A stretch of DNA of 64,000 nt from Bog-473 sp963791455 (lineage in GTDB: Bacteria; Actinomycetota; Acidimicrobiia; Acidimicrobiales; RAAP-2): positions 310,001 through 374,000 of the forward strand of contig CAWBSM010000001.1 of NCBI GenBank assembly GCA_963791455.1, given 5' to 3'. The notes beneath the pieces were generated by a model. The model made no database searches and was not told where the DNA came from. It worked only from the letters and a program-made list of their open reading frames with translations. A program made the translations under genes and the position numbers. This document shows, piece by piece, positions 54,090-62,839 of this stretch (the stretch's first letter is position 1; each line of letters opens with the position of its first letter).

Positions 54090-55456
54090 GACCGGGAGAA
54101 ACAGAGCTCGCGCCTGATGCCGAGGAACCGGCCGCCGACAAGGGCCCGCGCCGCCGGCGCGTCATGGACAGAGTCAGGGACGCCACGGCCGAGCCGCCGC
54201 CCGGGCCGTTCCGCGCACGGTGGTGGAAGAGCCCGGTGCGCGGACCTTGGCTCACCTCCTACTTCGGGTCCATCCTCCTTGTGGGCATCCCGGTCATGTT
54301 CCTCACCGGGCTCGTCTCGTACGCGTCCTACAACCCGCGGTTGGCTGGCAACGACACCACGCCGGGCAAGGGCATCTTGGGCTTCTACCTGTTGTCCTGG
54401 GTCACGAACCCCTCCTGGATCTACCGGGTCAGTGAGGGGACGCATGTCATCCTGGGCCTCACCCTGGTGCCCATCGTCCTGGCCAAGCTTTGGTCCGTCA
54501 TCCCCAAACTGTTCGAGTGGCCCGGGGTTCGCTCGGTGGCGCACAGCCTCGAGCGCCTGAGTCTGCTGCTCCTCGTGGGGGGCGCGGTCTTTGAATTTGC
54601 GACCGGCATCGCCGACATCGAGTACTACTACCCCTGGAAGTTCGACTTCTATGAGGCGCATCTATACGGAGCGTGGGTCTTCATCGTCGGCTTCGTGGTG
54701 CACGTCGGGCTGAAACTGCCGACAATGTGGCGGGCCCTCCAGCGCTACGGGCTGCGCGAGATCTTCATGACTCCGCTGGCACGGACGCGTCCCGAACCGG
54801 GAGACGGGCACGGTTTGGTGGCGTCGCACCCGTCGCCGCCGACCATCTCGCGGCGCGGAGTCCTTGGTCTGGTGGGGGGCTCAGCCGCCGCCGTATTCCT
54901 TCTCACCGCCGGAGAGACCATCACGGCGCTGCGACCGCTCGCCCTGCTTTCGCCGCGGGCGCGGAGCCTTGGCACCGGACCCCATCCCGAGGCCAACGAC
55001 TTTGAGGTCAACCGCGTCTTCGCTGCGACGGGCATCCCGGTCTCCGCAACGGACGACAGCTGGCGCCTTGTTCTCAGCGGACCGCGCACCGTGTCGTTGT
55101 CACGCAGCGACTTGATGGCGATGCCGCTGGCCACCGAGGTCCTCCCCATTGCCTGCGTCGAGGGCTGGTCGACCGTGCAGACATGGACGGGCGTACGTCT
55201 GGTGGACCTGGCGCGGCTGGCCGGGGTCGACCACGCGGTCGACGTGGAAGTGGAGTCGCTCGAGAAACCGGGTCAACCGTTCCGCTCGGCCACGCTCGCG
55301 TCGAACCAGGCCGGCGACCTTCAGACCCTGCTCGCGTTGTGCGTCAACGGCGCGGACATCTCGCTCGACCACGGGTACCCCGCTCGCATGATCGTCCCGG
55401 CCGCGCCGGGCGTGCACTGCACGAAATGGGTCTCCGAGCTGAGGTTTCTCACGTGA
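54086..55456 (+). CDS. Fusion of cytochrome b561-type and molybdopterin oxidoreductase domains
   Basis: 456 residues from GTG 54086, which overlaps the preceding stop (GTGA); ATG 54164 is an alternative. Residues about 55-220 form four membrane helices with candidate haem histidines H120, H192 and H206 (GTHVIL, EAHLYGAW, VVHVGLK). Residues 255-280 carry a twin-Arg-like SRRGVLGLVGGSAAA. The remainder is a sulfite-oxidase/MsrP-type molybdopterin domain with IACVEGWSTVQ (Cys357 as the Mo ligand). Usually these domains are separate proteins; one polypeptide could pass electrons across the membrane. Confidence 0.88.
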   Translation: MRPGETELAPDAEEPAADKGPRRRRVMDRVRDATAEPPPGPFRARWWKSPVRGPWLTSYFGSILLVGIPVMFLTGLVSYASYNPRLAGNDTTPGKGILGFYLLSWVTNPSWIYRVSEGTHVILGLTLVPIVLAKLWSVIPKLFEWPGVRSVAHSLERLSLLLLVGGAVFEFATGIADIEYYYPWKFDFYEAHLYGAWVFIVGFVVHVGLKLPTMWRALQRYGLREIFMTPLARTRPEPGDGHGLVASHPSPPTISRRGVLGLVGGSAAAVFLLTAGETITALRPLALLSPRARSLGTGPHPEANDFEVNRVFAATGIPVSATDDSWRLVLSGPRTVSLSRSDLMAMPLATEVLPIACVEGWSTVQTWTGVRLVDLARLAGVDHAVDVEVESLEKPGQPFRSATLASNQAGDLQTLLALCVNGADISLDHGYPARMIVPAAPGVHCTKWVSELRFLT

Positions 55457-55959
55457 TGCGTCCGGCTACCCCCGGCACTGATCAGCGTCAGCGTTCGTGG
55501 TTCCGGCGGCTCTACGGCGCCGGTCCGGCCCACGCCGTCTTGATGACCGCCGGCTTCGCCTTCGCCGGCTACCTGCTCACACGCATCCTCGGGGCGTCGC
55601 ACCCGGGCTGGCTCCTCCTGTGGTTCGCCGGGGCGATCGTGCTGCACGACCTGATATTCCTTCCGCTCTACTCCGCGCTCGACCGCGTCCTCACCAGCCG
55701 CCGACGCAGGGAGTTCAGTTCACCGCAGGGCCCGGCGTGGATCAACCACGTGCGTGTTCCGGCGGTGATCTCGGGTGTGCTGCTGTTGATCACCTTCCCG
55801 CTGGTGTTGCGCCTGTCGGATCGCGCCTACGCCACGGCCAGCGGGCTGCACGAATCGGTCTACCTACTGCGCTGGCTACTCATCACTGCTGGGCTCTTCG
55901 CCGTCTCGGCGGTGCTCTACCTGGTGCGCCGCGCCCGCTGGCGGCGGCGCGTCCAATGA
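55456..55959 (+). CDS. Small integral membrane protein
   Basis: 167 residues; ATG overlaps the preceding stop (TGATG). Four hydrophobic segments: HAVLMTAGFAFAGYLLTRIL, GWLLLWFAGAIVLHDLIFLP, VPAVISGVLLLITFPLVLRL and LRWLLITAGLFAVSAVLYLV. The HDL in helix 2 might bind haem or quinone. It is tightly coupled to both neighbours, so it is probably a redox-complex or polyprenyl-handling partner. Family not recognised. Confidence 0.78.
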   Translation: MRPATPGTDQRQRSWFRRLYGAGPAHAVLMTAGFAFAGYLLTRILGASHPGWLLLWFAGAIVLHDLIFLPLYSALDRVLTSRRRREFSSPQGPAWINHVRVPAVISGVLLLITFPLVLRLSDRAYATASGLHESVYLLRWLLITAGLFAVSAVLYLVRRARWRRRVQ

Positions 55960-57569
55960 GCGTGGCAACCACCGCGGACATGTCCCTCCTCGACACCACG
56001 GCGGGGACCGGGTCAGCCGCGAGACGGCGCCGGCTCTCGCCCGGCCGCGTGGGGGAGCGGCTCGTGGGCGCTGCGCTCGTCGCGCTCAGCGTCATCCCCG
56101 TGGCCCGCTACCTGTTCGTCGTGGCGCACCGGATCGGCTACCCCTACGAGCTCGAGTGGACAGAGGGAGGGTCGGTCGAGGTCGTGCACCGCGTCGTCCT
56201 TGGGCAGGGGATCTACGGTCCGCCGTCCATGCACTTCACCCCGTGGCCCTACACCCCGGTCTACTTCTGGGTGTCTGCCGCGGTCGCCGAGGTCACAGGC
56301 ATCGGCTTCACTCCACTGCGGGTGGTCTCGTTCGCGGCGTCGCTGGTGGTCCTGTGGCTGCTGTACCGCATGGTGGTCGGCGAGACCTCGGACCGCGTGG
56401 CCGGAATCGTCGCCGGCGGTGTGTACGCTGCCACCTTCCGCCTGTCCGGAGCGTGGGCAGACATCGGCCGGGTCGACTCGCTCTTCCTCGCGTTCACCCT
56501 CTGGGCGCTCGAGCGGTCGCGGCGGGCGCGGACGCCCCGCGACGGAGTGATCGTGGGAGTGCTGTTCTTTCTGTCCTTCTTCACCAAACAGGACGGGTTG
56601 GTGGTGGCGGTCCCGGTCCTTGCCTGGCTCCTTTTGGCGCGCCGTGTCGCCGGCGTGAGCGCCTTCGCCACGCTGGGCGGCCTCGTCGTGGGTTCGACCG
56701 TCGTCCTGGACGCTTTCACGCACGGCTGGTACCAGTACTACGTCTTCGACGAGCTGCGGTCACAGGGCTGGGTCGGCGAGAACCTCCGGTTCTTCTGGCA
56801 ATTGAGCATTCTGAAGCCGTTCGCGTTGGCGGCGTGGCTCGTCGTGATCGCAGCAGCCGTACTGCTCGTGCGGGAGCGACACCGGCTTGGGGTGCTCCGG
56901 TCGCGGGCGGGCTTCTGGATCGCGGCGGCGGCCGGATTACTCGGCGCGGCGTGGATCGGGCGCCTGCACAACGGAGGCTTCGACGACGTGCTCATGCCCG
57001 CCTATGCCGCGGTCGCCCTGGCGGTGGGGGGCTCCGTTGCACTGCTGCGCCGCCAGCCGCGCGTGGCGGTGCGCGTGGCGGTCTCGCTCGTTCTCGCCTG
57101 GGTGCTGGCCGCCCAGCTGCACCACATCGACTACCCCGTTGGCCGGCAGATACCGACCCAGGCGGACGCCCGTGCCGGCAAGCATCTGATTGCGCTGATC
57201 CGCCACCTTCCGGGCCAGGTACTCGTCTTCGACCATCCCTACTATGGCGTGATCGCGGGCAAGGGCACGGTGGCGGACGAGGAGGCTGCGAACGACATTG
57301 AGCGTTCGGGTCAGAGCGACCCCCGGCGCCTGCTGATCCGGAGCATGCACCGTGCCCTCCTCGCCCCAGGCGTCGGCGCTGTCATCCTCGACAACCGAGG
57401 AGACGAGCGCAACCTCCAGGGAGTGCTCTCGGCGGACTACCAGCTTCTACCCCAGGCCGCGGTCACAGGCAACGCTTTCTTCCCGGTCACCGACCTGCCC
57501 CAGCGTCCCACGCTCGTCTTCGTCCGTGACCGCGGGCCGACGCCCCATGCAGGGGGCCGACATGGGTGA
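55956..57569 (+). CDS. GT39/ArnT-like polyprenyl-phosphate-sugar glycosyltransferase
   Basis: 537 residues with about 10-11 membrane helices. The acidic first loop LEWTEGGSVEVVHRVVLGQG and HFTPWPYTPVYFW are typical of PMT/ArnT-type GT-C enzymes; the Glu/Asp pair is the catalytic site. AWADIGRVDSLFLAFTLWAL is a further family landmark. It should transfer a sugar from a polyprenyl-phosphate donor to an outside acceptor. The start ATG overlaps the stop of the small membrane protein (ATGA). Confidence 0.85.
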   Translation: MSVATTADMSLLDTTAGTGSAARRRRLSPGRVGERLVGAALVALSVIPVARYLFVVAHRIGYPYELEWTEGGSVEVVHRVVLGQGIYGPPSMHFTPWPYTPVYFWVSAAVAEVTGIGFTPLRVVSFAASLVVLWLLYRMVVGETSDRVAGIVAGGVYAATFRLSGAWADIGRVDSLFLAFTLWALERSRRARTPRDGVIVGVLFFLSFFTKQDGLVVAVPVLAWLLLARRVAGVSAFATLGGLVVGSTVVLDAFTHGWYQYYVFDELRSQGWVGENLRFFWQLSILKPFALAAWLVVIAAAVLLVRERHRLGVLRSRAGFWIAAAAGLLGAAWIGRLHNGGFDDVLMPAYAAVALAVGGSVALLRRQPRVAVRVAVSLVLAWVLAAQLHHIDYPVGRQIPTQADARAGKHLIALIRHLPGQVLVFDHPYYGVIAGKGTVADEEAANDIERSGQSDPRRLLIRSMHRALLAPGVGAVILDNRGDERNLQGVLSADYQLLPQAAVTGNAFFPVTDLPQRPTLVFVRDRGPTPHAGGRHG

Positions 57570-58227
57570 CCTGCCTGGGGGCCCCCTGGTCGACGTGGTC
57601 CTGCCCGTGCTCAACGAGGCGGAGGCACTGCCCTGGGTGCTCGGGCGAATGCCGGAGGGTTACCGCGCCATTGTCGTCGACAACGGCTCGACCGACGGCT
57701 CGGCCGAGGTGGCGCGTCGCTTCGGGGTCGAAGTGGTGACTGAGCCCCGGCCGGGCTTCGGCGCGGCGTGCTTCGCCGGCCTCACCCACGCCGAGTGCGG
57801 CGTCGTGGCGTTCATGGACGCCGATGCCAGCCTGGACCCGCAGCAGTTGCCCTTGGTGGCGGAGGGGGTCGTCGCCGGCGCCGCCGACCTCGTCTTGGGT
57901 GCCCGGGCCGCGGAACCGGGAGCGTGGCCCGCCGTACCCCGGCTGGCCAATCGCTTCCTTTGCCACGAACTCGGCCGTCGAGGCGGCCCGCGTCTGCGCG
58001 ACCTGGGCCCGATGCGGGCGGCGCGCCGGGCCGCGCTGCTCTCCCTGGATTTGCGCGACCGTCGATTCGGATGGCCCCTCGAGATGGTGGTGTCCGCGGC
58101 ACGGGCCGGGTGGCGCATTGAAGAGGTGGAGGTCACCTACCGCTGCCGAGTGGGGCGCTCCAAGGTCACCGGCACGGTCCGAGGCACCGCAAGGACCGTG
58201 CGCGACATGGGCAAGGTGCTGCGGTGA
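57562..58227 (+). CDS. GT2-family glycosyltransferase (dolichol-phosphate-sugar synthase-like)
   Basis: 221 residues. VDVVLPVLNEAEALPWVLGR, IVVDNGSTDGSAEVARRFGV, GAACFAGLTHAECGVVAFMD and ADASLD (DxD-type metal site). C-terminal KVTGTVRGTARTVRDMG is typical of polyprenyl-phosphate transferases. It may charge the polyprenyl carrier used by the GT39 enzyme. It overlaps both neighbours. Confidence 0.9.
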   Translation: MGDLPGGPLVDVVLPVLNEAEALPWVLGRMPEGYRAIVVDNGSTDGSAEVARRFGVEVVTEPRPGFGAACFAGLTHAECGVVAFMDADASLDPQQLPLVAEGVVAGAADLVLGARAAEPGAWPAVPRLANRFLCHELGRRGGPRLRDLGPMRAARRAALLSLDLRDRRFGWPLEMVVSAARAGWRIEEVEVTYRCRVGRSKVTGTVRGTARTVRDMGKVLR

Positions 58228-58856
58228 ACGACCTGCATGTGCTGGTGGTGGCGAAGGAGCCGGTGCCCGGCTGCGTCAAGACCCGGCTGTGTCCTCCGTG
58301 CACCGCGGCTCAGGCGGCCGAGCTGGCCGAGGCGGCGTTGGTCGACACGCTCGAGGCGGTGGCCAGGTGTCATGTGGGCCGCCGCCTGCTGGCCCTCGAC
58401 GGCAGCCCCGGACCATGGCTCCTCCCGGGCTTTGAGGTGTTTCCCCAGCAGGGTCGTGGTCTTGACGAGAGGCTGGCCGCGGCGTGGGACCGTGCCGCCG
58501 GCCCGGGGATTCAGATCGGCATGGACACGCCCCAGGTCACGGCACAGCTTCTCGACGACTGCCTGCAACGGCTCATGGCACCAGGCGCAACGGCCGCTCT
58601 CGGCCTCGCGGAGGACGGCGGTTGGTGGGCACTGGGACTGCGACAGCCGGACCCGGGAGTGTTCCTCGGGGTGCCGATGAGCACCCCGAGGACCGGGTTC
58701 GCTCAACAGCGCCGGTTGCGCGATCTGGGCCACGACCCGGTCCCGCTGCCCCGCTTGCGCGACGTCGACAACATGGACGACGCGGTGGCGGTGGCAAACG
58801 ACGCGCCGGCTACCCGTTTCGCCGAGGCGTGCCGTAGAGTGCTGGCGGCGGTCTGA
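58224..58856 (+). CDS. DUF2064 / TIGR04282-like nucleotidyl-type transferase
   Basis: 210 residues, GTG start. HVLVVAKEPVPGCVKTRLCP at the N-terminus, IQIGMDTPQVTAQLLDDCLQ (the SD-like metal motif), LGLAEDGGWWALGLRQPDPG. GT-A fold resembling nucleotidyltransferases; often paired with GT2 and rSAM genes. No rSAM gene is here. It is likely a sugar-activating step. Confidence 0.85.
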   Translation: MNDLHVLVVAKEPVPGCVKTRLCPPCTAAQAAELAEAALVDTLEAVARCHVGRRLLALDGSPGPWLLPGFEVFPQQGRGLDERLAAAWDRAAGPGIQIGMDTPQVTAQLLDDCLQRLMAPGATAALGLAEDGGWWALGLRQPDPGVFLGVPMSTPRTGFAQQRRLRDLGHDPVPLPRLRDVDNMDDAVAVANDAPATRFAEACRRVLAAV

Positions 58857-59923
58857 TGCGCATACTCGTGACCGGGGGCGCCGGCTTCATCGGGTCGGCC
58901 TTGGTCGATCTTCTGGTCTCGCACGGCCACCAGGTGCGCGTGCTCGACAACCTCTCGCCGAATGCCCACGCGGTCATGCCGGCGTACCTCAACCCCGGGG
59001 CGGAGTACGTCTGGGCCGACGTGGCGGATGCCGACGCCACTACGCGCGCCGTGACTGGGGTGGACGCTGTGAGCCATCAGGCGGCACGGGTCGGTTTGGG
59101 CGTCGACTTCCGCGACGTCACGGCATACGTCCAGGACAACGACACCGCGACAGCGGTCTTATTGCGTTGCTTGTACGACCAGCGGTGGCAGGGCCGCCTC
59201 GTCCTGGCGTCCAGCATGGTGGTCTACGGCGAGGGTGCGTACCAGTGCACGGAGCACGGGCGGGTGCACCCCGCGCCCCGTCAGAAGCGCGACCTGGACG
59301 CCGGGCGGTTCGACCCTTGCTGCCCTCGCTGTGATGACACCCTGTTGCCAGTGGACCTCGACGAGGAATCACCACTCGACCCGCGCAGCGTGTACGCCGC
59401 GACCAAGCTGCACCAGGAGCATCTCAGTGAAACCTTCGCACGGGAGACGGGCACCAGCCTGTGCGCGTTGCGGTATCACAACGTCTACGGCCCGCGCATG
59501 CCCCGTGACACCCCGTACGCCGGCGTGGCCAGCATCTTCCGCAGCGCGTACGAGAAAGGCGTGGCGCCCTTCCTCTACGAGGACGGCGGCCAGCGGCGCG
59601 ACTTCATCCATGTGGCCGATGTGGCATTGGCCAACGAAGTCGCCCTCCTCGCTCCGGACAGGGTCCAGGGTGCTTTCAACGTCGCCAGCGGCGTCGTGCA
59701 CACGGTGGCTGACCTGGCCCGTGCGCTGGGCGACGCGTATGGGCCGGGTCATCCGCTGCCAGTGGTGAGCGGCGCGTACCGGTTGGCCGACGTTCGCCAC
59801 GTCACCGCCTCGCCAGAACGAGCCCGCCGTCTGCTTGGTTTCGAGGCCCTGGTGCCCTTCGCGCGCGGCATGGCCGAGTTCGCCACGGCCGAGCTGAGGA
59901 CGGCGGTGGCGGGAGTTGCATGA
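58856..59923 (+). CDS. NAD-dependent epimerase/dehydratase with cysteine-rich insert
   Basis: 355 residues, extended SDR: RILVTGGAGFIGSALVDLLV, YAATK (Tyr180/Lys184), RYHNVYGPRMPRDTPY and DFIHVADVA. Between the VVYGEG strand and the YxxxK helix it has an insert with C131, C155, C156 and C159 (AYQCTEHG ... FDPCCPRCDD), a likely zinc ribbon. It should epimerise or dehydrate a nucleotide sugar. It is the last gene of the operon. Confidence 0.9.
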   Translation: MRILVTGGAGFIGSALVDLLVSHGHQVRVLDNLSPNAHAVMPAYLNPGAEYVWADVADADATTRAVTGVDAVSHQAARVGLGVDFRDVTAYVQDNDTATAVLLRCLYDQRWQGRLVLASSMVVYGEGAYQCTEHGRVHPAPRQKRDLDAGRFDPCCPRCDDTLLPVDLDEESPLDPRSVYAATKLHQEHLSETFARETGTSLCALRYHNVYGPRMPRDTPYAGVASIFRSAYEKGVAPFLYEDGGQRRDFIHVADVALANEVALLAPDRVQGAFNVASGVVHTVADLARALGDAYGPGHPLPVVSGAYRLADVRHVTASPERARRLLGFEALVPFARGMAEFATAELRTAVAGVA

Positions 59924-59974
59924 CGGTCGTATGCATCGGGATCCACGACAGCGTCGCCTTGGCCGGCGGCGGGG

Positions 59975-62308
59975 TTAGGTGGATTGCCTCTCCTCCTCGC
60001 GGTCGGACGGAGCCTCGGCCCAGGACCGCAGGGGCCACCAATTCCAGGAGCCGAGGAGCACCACGGTCGATGGCACGACCAGCGTCCGGACCAAGAAGGT
60101 GTCGAGGAGGATGCCCAGCGCCAGACCCGTCCCGATCTGGCGCACCTGGCCGGTCGTGGTCAGGGCGAGTACGCCGAACGTGCCGGCCAGAATCAGTCCG
60201 GCCGTCGTGACCGTCGTCCCGGTTGTGGCGAGAGCGCGAGGGACCGATGCTCGGAGGGCGAGCCCGGCCGTCTCCTCCTTGATCCTGTTCATGACGAGGA
60301 TGTTGTAGTCCTCTCCCAGAGCCATGATGAAGACAAACATGAAGAACGGCAGCGTGAAGTTGATCCCGAGCTGCCCACCAATGGTCACGAAGATGAGCAC
60401 GGCGAGGCCGAGCGACGCGGTGTAGGAGAGCACCACACTGGCGACGAGGTAGAGCGGTGCCACCACGCTGCGAAGCAACAACCCGAGGAGCAAGGCGAGT
60501 ACCAGTGTGACGATCGGCAGGATGTGTTCGACGTCCTGGCCCGAGATGGCGCTGACGTCGGCCGCGGCGGGTGCCTGTCCGGCCGCTCCCCACTGCGTTG
60601 CCCCAACGGATCGAGCGACGCCGGACACCGTCGCACGCACGGACGGGACGGCCTGCATCGCCGCCGTGCTGCCCGCCGAGCCCGCCCGGAGCGACGTCTG
60701 GAAGAGGACGGTGCGGCCGTCCTCCGTCACGTACTGTGCGGTCGCCCGGTAGGCGGCGTAGAGCGGGGCAGCCAAACGACCCAGCGCCTTCGTGTACACC
60801 AGCGGCAGGCGCTGGGGTGGCCCGAGCGTGGCGTAGAGGCGGGCCAGCGCTCGCGTCGGGAGGTAGCGTCCGCCGGCGTCGAGGGGTCCCGTCACCGAGG
60901 AGAAGCGCCCCGACGCCGAGATCGCGTCCTGGGCTCGGTCGAGCAGGAAGGGGGCAGTCCATACCGAGGAGGGGAACCGGAACACGATGTCGGTGGCGCC
61001 TGCGGCGATCTCACCGAAGTGCTCCGCCAATACCACCTGTCCCAGGCTCGAGTCCGAGCCGGCGATGGCTCCCCCGGGGTCGAAGCCGGAGGGCTCGTAC
61101 CCGACCAGGAACGCGGAGAGCCCGCCGAGGATCAGCACCCCGCCGACGAGGGCGGTTACCGGCTGCCGCACGACGCGGCTTGCGATTCGTCCCCAGACAC
61201 CGGCACCGCCTGACCCTGAGCGCACGCGCGACGGCCAGAACAGCCGGGGGCCGACGATGGAAAGCAGGGCCGGCAGGAGGGTGAGCTCGACCAGCAGCAC
61301 GGTGGCAATGCCGATGGCCAGGCCCGGGCCTACTCCGCGATAGAGGCCGAAGCTCGCCAGCAGGAGGCTGAGGAGCGCGCAGATGACGGTCAGCGCTGAG
61401 AATGTGATGGAGGTCCCCACCCGCGCGCCAGCGGCGACGATCGCTTCGTCGGCGGGCATGCCGGTCGCCACGTTCTCCCGGTATCGGAAGAGAAGGAAGA
61501 GGCCGTAGTCGGTCCCCGCGCCGAGCACCAACGCCGTCAGAAGGAGCTGCAACAAGGAGGAGATGTCGACGCCGACGTGGGTCGACTCGGCGATGAGCGG
61601 TCCCGCCAGTGCGAGCGCGAGGCCGGCGGGTGCCAGCGCGACGAGTGGTGCAAGGACCGCACGGAACGCGAGCGTGAGGAGAAGAATGATGAGCAAAATC
61701 GTCCCCACGACCGCGACGGCCTCGGTGCGCAGCGCCGCCGCTTGCTGATCGACCAGGATCGGCAGCGAGCCAGTGAGGTACAGCGAGAGCCGCGGGTCGC
61801 GCGGCACGCCGAACGCGTCGCGGACCGCGTTCACCGCGTCGCGCCCCGCACTGCCGCCGGCCACGGTCGCGGCGGTGAAACGCACCTGGGCGGTGTACGC
61901 CTGTCCATCGACTGAGACTGCACCTCCGCCGACGGAGACGATCAGTGGCGATTTCAGGGCGCGGTCCTCCACCACCTTGATCGCCGAGAGGTCGGCAGGC
62001 GTCAGGGGTCCAGCAGTGTCAGTGGCAACGAGCACGCCGGTCGCGCCGCTCGGTGCTAGGAACGGAGCGGCCAATCTGGCCGCTACGACGCTCGGCGCGT
62101 CGCCGGGGAGGAACGACGCTGTGTCATTGCGCACGACGCTCGCCAGCGAGGGGAGGAGCACGACGGAGGCGACGGTGACGGACACCCAGAACGCCACGAC
62201 CGGCCAGCGGTACCGGACCACCGTGCGCAGCATGGTCGAGAGCACATGTGGAACCCTACGGTTCGCCTCAGGCGATGGAGCCGCAGGCGGGGCCAGCTCG
62301 CGCGCCAT
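59975..62308 (-). CDS. MMPL-family RND transporter
   Basis: About 777 residues from ATG 62308; ATG/GTG choices at 62245 or 62233 are also possible. Two halves each with a large outer loop and six helices: LVLGAGTDYGLFLLFRYREN in the first and FIMALGEDYNILVMNRIKEE in the second, with the GxxxDY motifs of MMPL proteins (Asp/Tyr proton relay). It is likely a lipid, glycolipid or drug exporter. It is convergent with the sugar operon, so it may or may not be related. Confidence 0.93.
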   Translation of the reverse strand: MARELAPPAAPSPEANRRVPHVLSTMLRTVVRYRWPVVAFWVSVTVASVVLLPSLASVVRNDTASFLPGDAPSVVAARLAAPFLAPSGATGVLVATDTAGPLTPADLSAIKVVEDRALKSPLIVSVGGGAVSVDGQAYTAQVRFTAATVAGGSAGRDAVNAVRDAFGVPRDPRLSLYLTGSLPILVDQQAAALRTEAVAVVGTILLIILLLTLAFRAVLAPLVALAPAGLALALAGPLIAESTHVGVDISSLLQLLLTALVLGAGTDYGLFLLFRYRENVATGMPADEAIVAAGARVGTSITFSALTVICALLSLLLASFGLYRGVGPGLAIGIATVLLVELTLLPALLSIVGPRLFWPSRVRSGSGGAGVWGRIASRVVRQPVTALVGGVLILGGLSAFLVGYEPSGFDPGGAIAGSDSSLGQVVLAEHFGEIAAGATDIVFRFPSSVWTAPFLLDRAQDAISASGRFSSVTGPLDAGGRYLPTRALARLYATLGPPQRLPLVYTKALGRLAAPLYAAYRATAQYVTEDGRTVLFQTSLRAGSAGSTAAMQAVPSVRATVSGVARSVGATQWGAAGQAPAAADVSAISGQDVEHILPIVTLVLALLLGLLLRSVVAPLYLVASVVLSYTASLGLAVLIFVTIGGQLGINFTLPFFMFVFIMALGEDYNILVMNRIKEETAGLALRASVPRALATTGTTVTTAGLILAGTFGVLALTTTGQVRQIGTGLALGILLDTFLVRTLVVPSTVVLLGSWNWWPLRSWAEAPSDREEERQST

Positions 62309-62422
62309 TCGCAGAAAATTGAAATTCGTAAGCAATGGCGAGCGCCGTGTGGAGGCTCCAACAATACGATTCGACCGTGCGCACCCGCTCGAGCCTGCCT
62401 GGTTCCGAGATTGATGCTGACT

Positions 62423-62626
62423 TCAGCTTGATTCGGTCGTGCCTCTTCGGTGACGTCGAGCGGCCCACGCAAAACAAGCCAAACCCGCCACGACCACCAC
62501 CGTTCCGATAACCGCCCACTTGCCCTGCCCGCTCATACCCGAACCCTGAATGACCTTGGTTCCTTGGAGGATCCATACCGTGCCGACCGCACAGAGCACA
62601 ATCCCGATGCCCGCTCGTACCCACAT
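62423..62626 (-). CDS. Small two-helix membrane protein
   Basis: 67 residues from ATG 62626 with GGAG eight bases upstream. Helices AGIGIVLCAVGTVWILQGTK and WAVIGTVVVVAGLACFAWAA, then a basic tail RRHRRG. Short proteins of this pattern are widespread in actinobacteria with no known function. Confidence 0.7.
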   Translation of the reverse strand: MWVRAGIGIVLCAVGTVWILQGTKVIQGSGMSGQGKWAVIGTVVVVAGLACFAWAARRHRRGTTESS

Positions 62627-62693
62627 CGTGGACTCCATTCTCGACAAAGGGATCGCGATGACCGCCGTTGCTTTGCCAGCCGATGGTAGTTAC

Positions 62694-62734
62694 CGGTGGG
62701 TCAACGATCCATTGAAAATACCGTTGACCCACCG
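62694..62734. repeat. 13-bp perfect inverted repeat between divergent genes
   Basis: cggtgggtcaacg (62694-62706) and cgttgacccaccg (62722-62734) are exact reverse complements, 15 bp apart. Being between divergent starts, it is more likely an operator or a cruciform than a terminator. Confidence 0.7.
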
Positions 62735-62839
62735 AGAAGGATTGCCGAGTTGTCACGTCACTGAGAAGCCAACCCGTCGACACACATCAAGGTACGGGGC
62801 GGTGCCGCCGTGTACTCCCTGTGCCCGTAGGCTGGCCCG

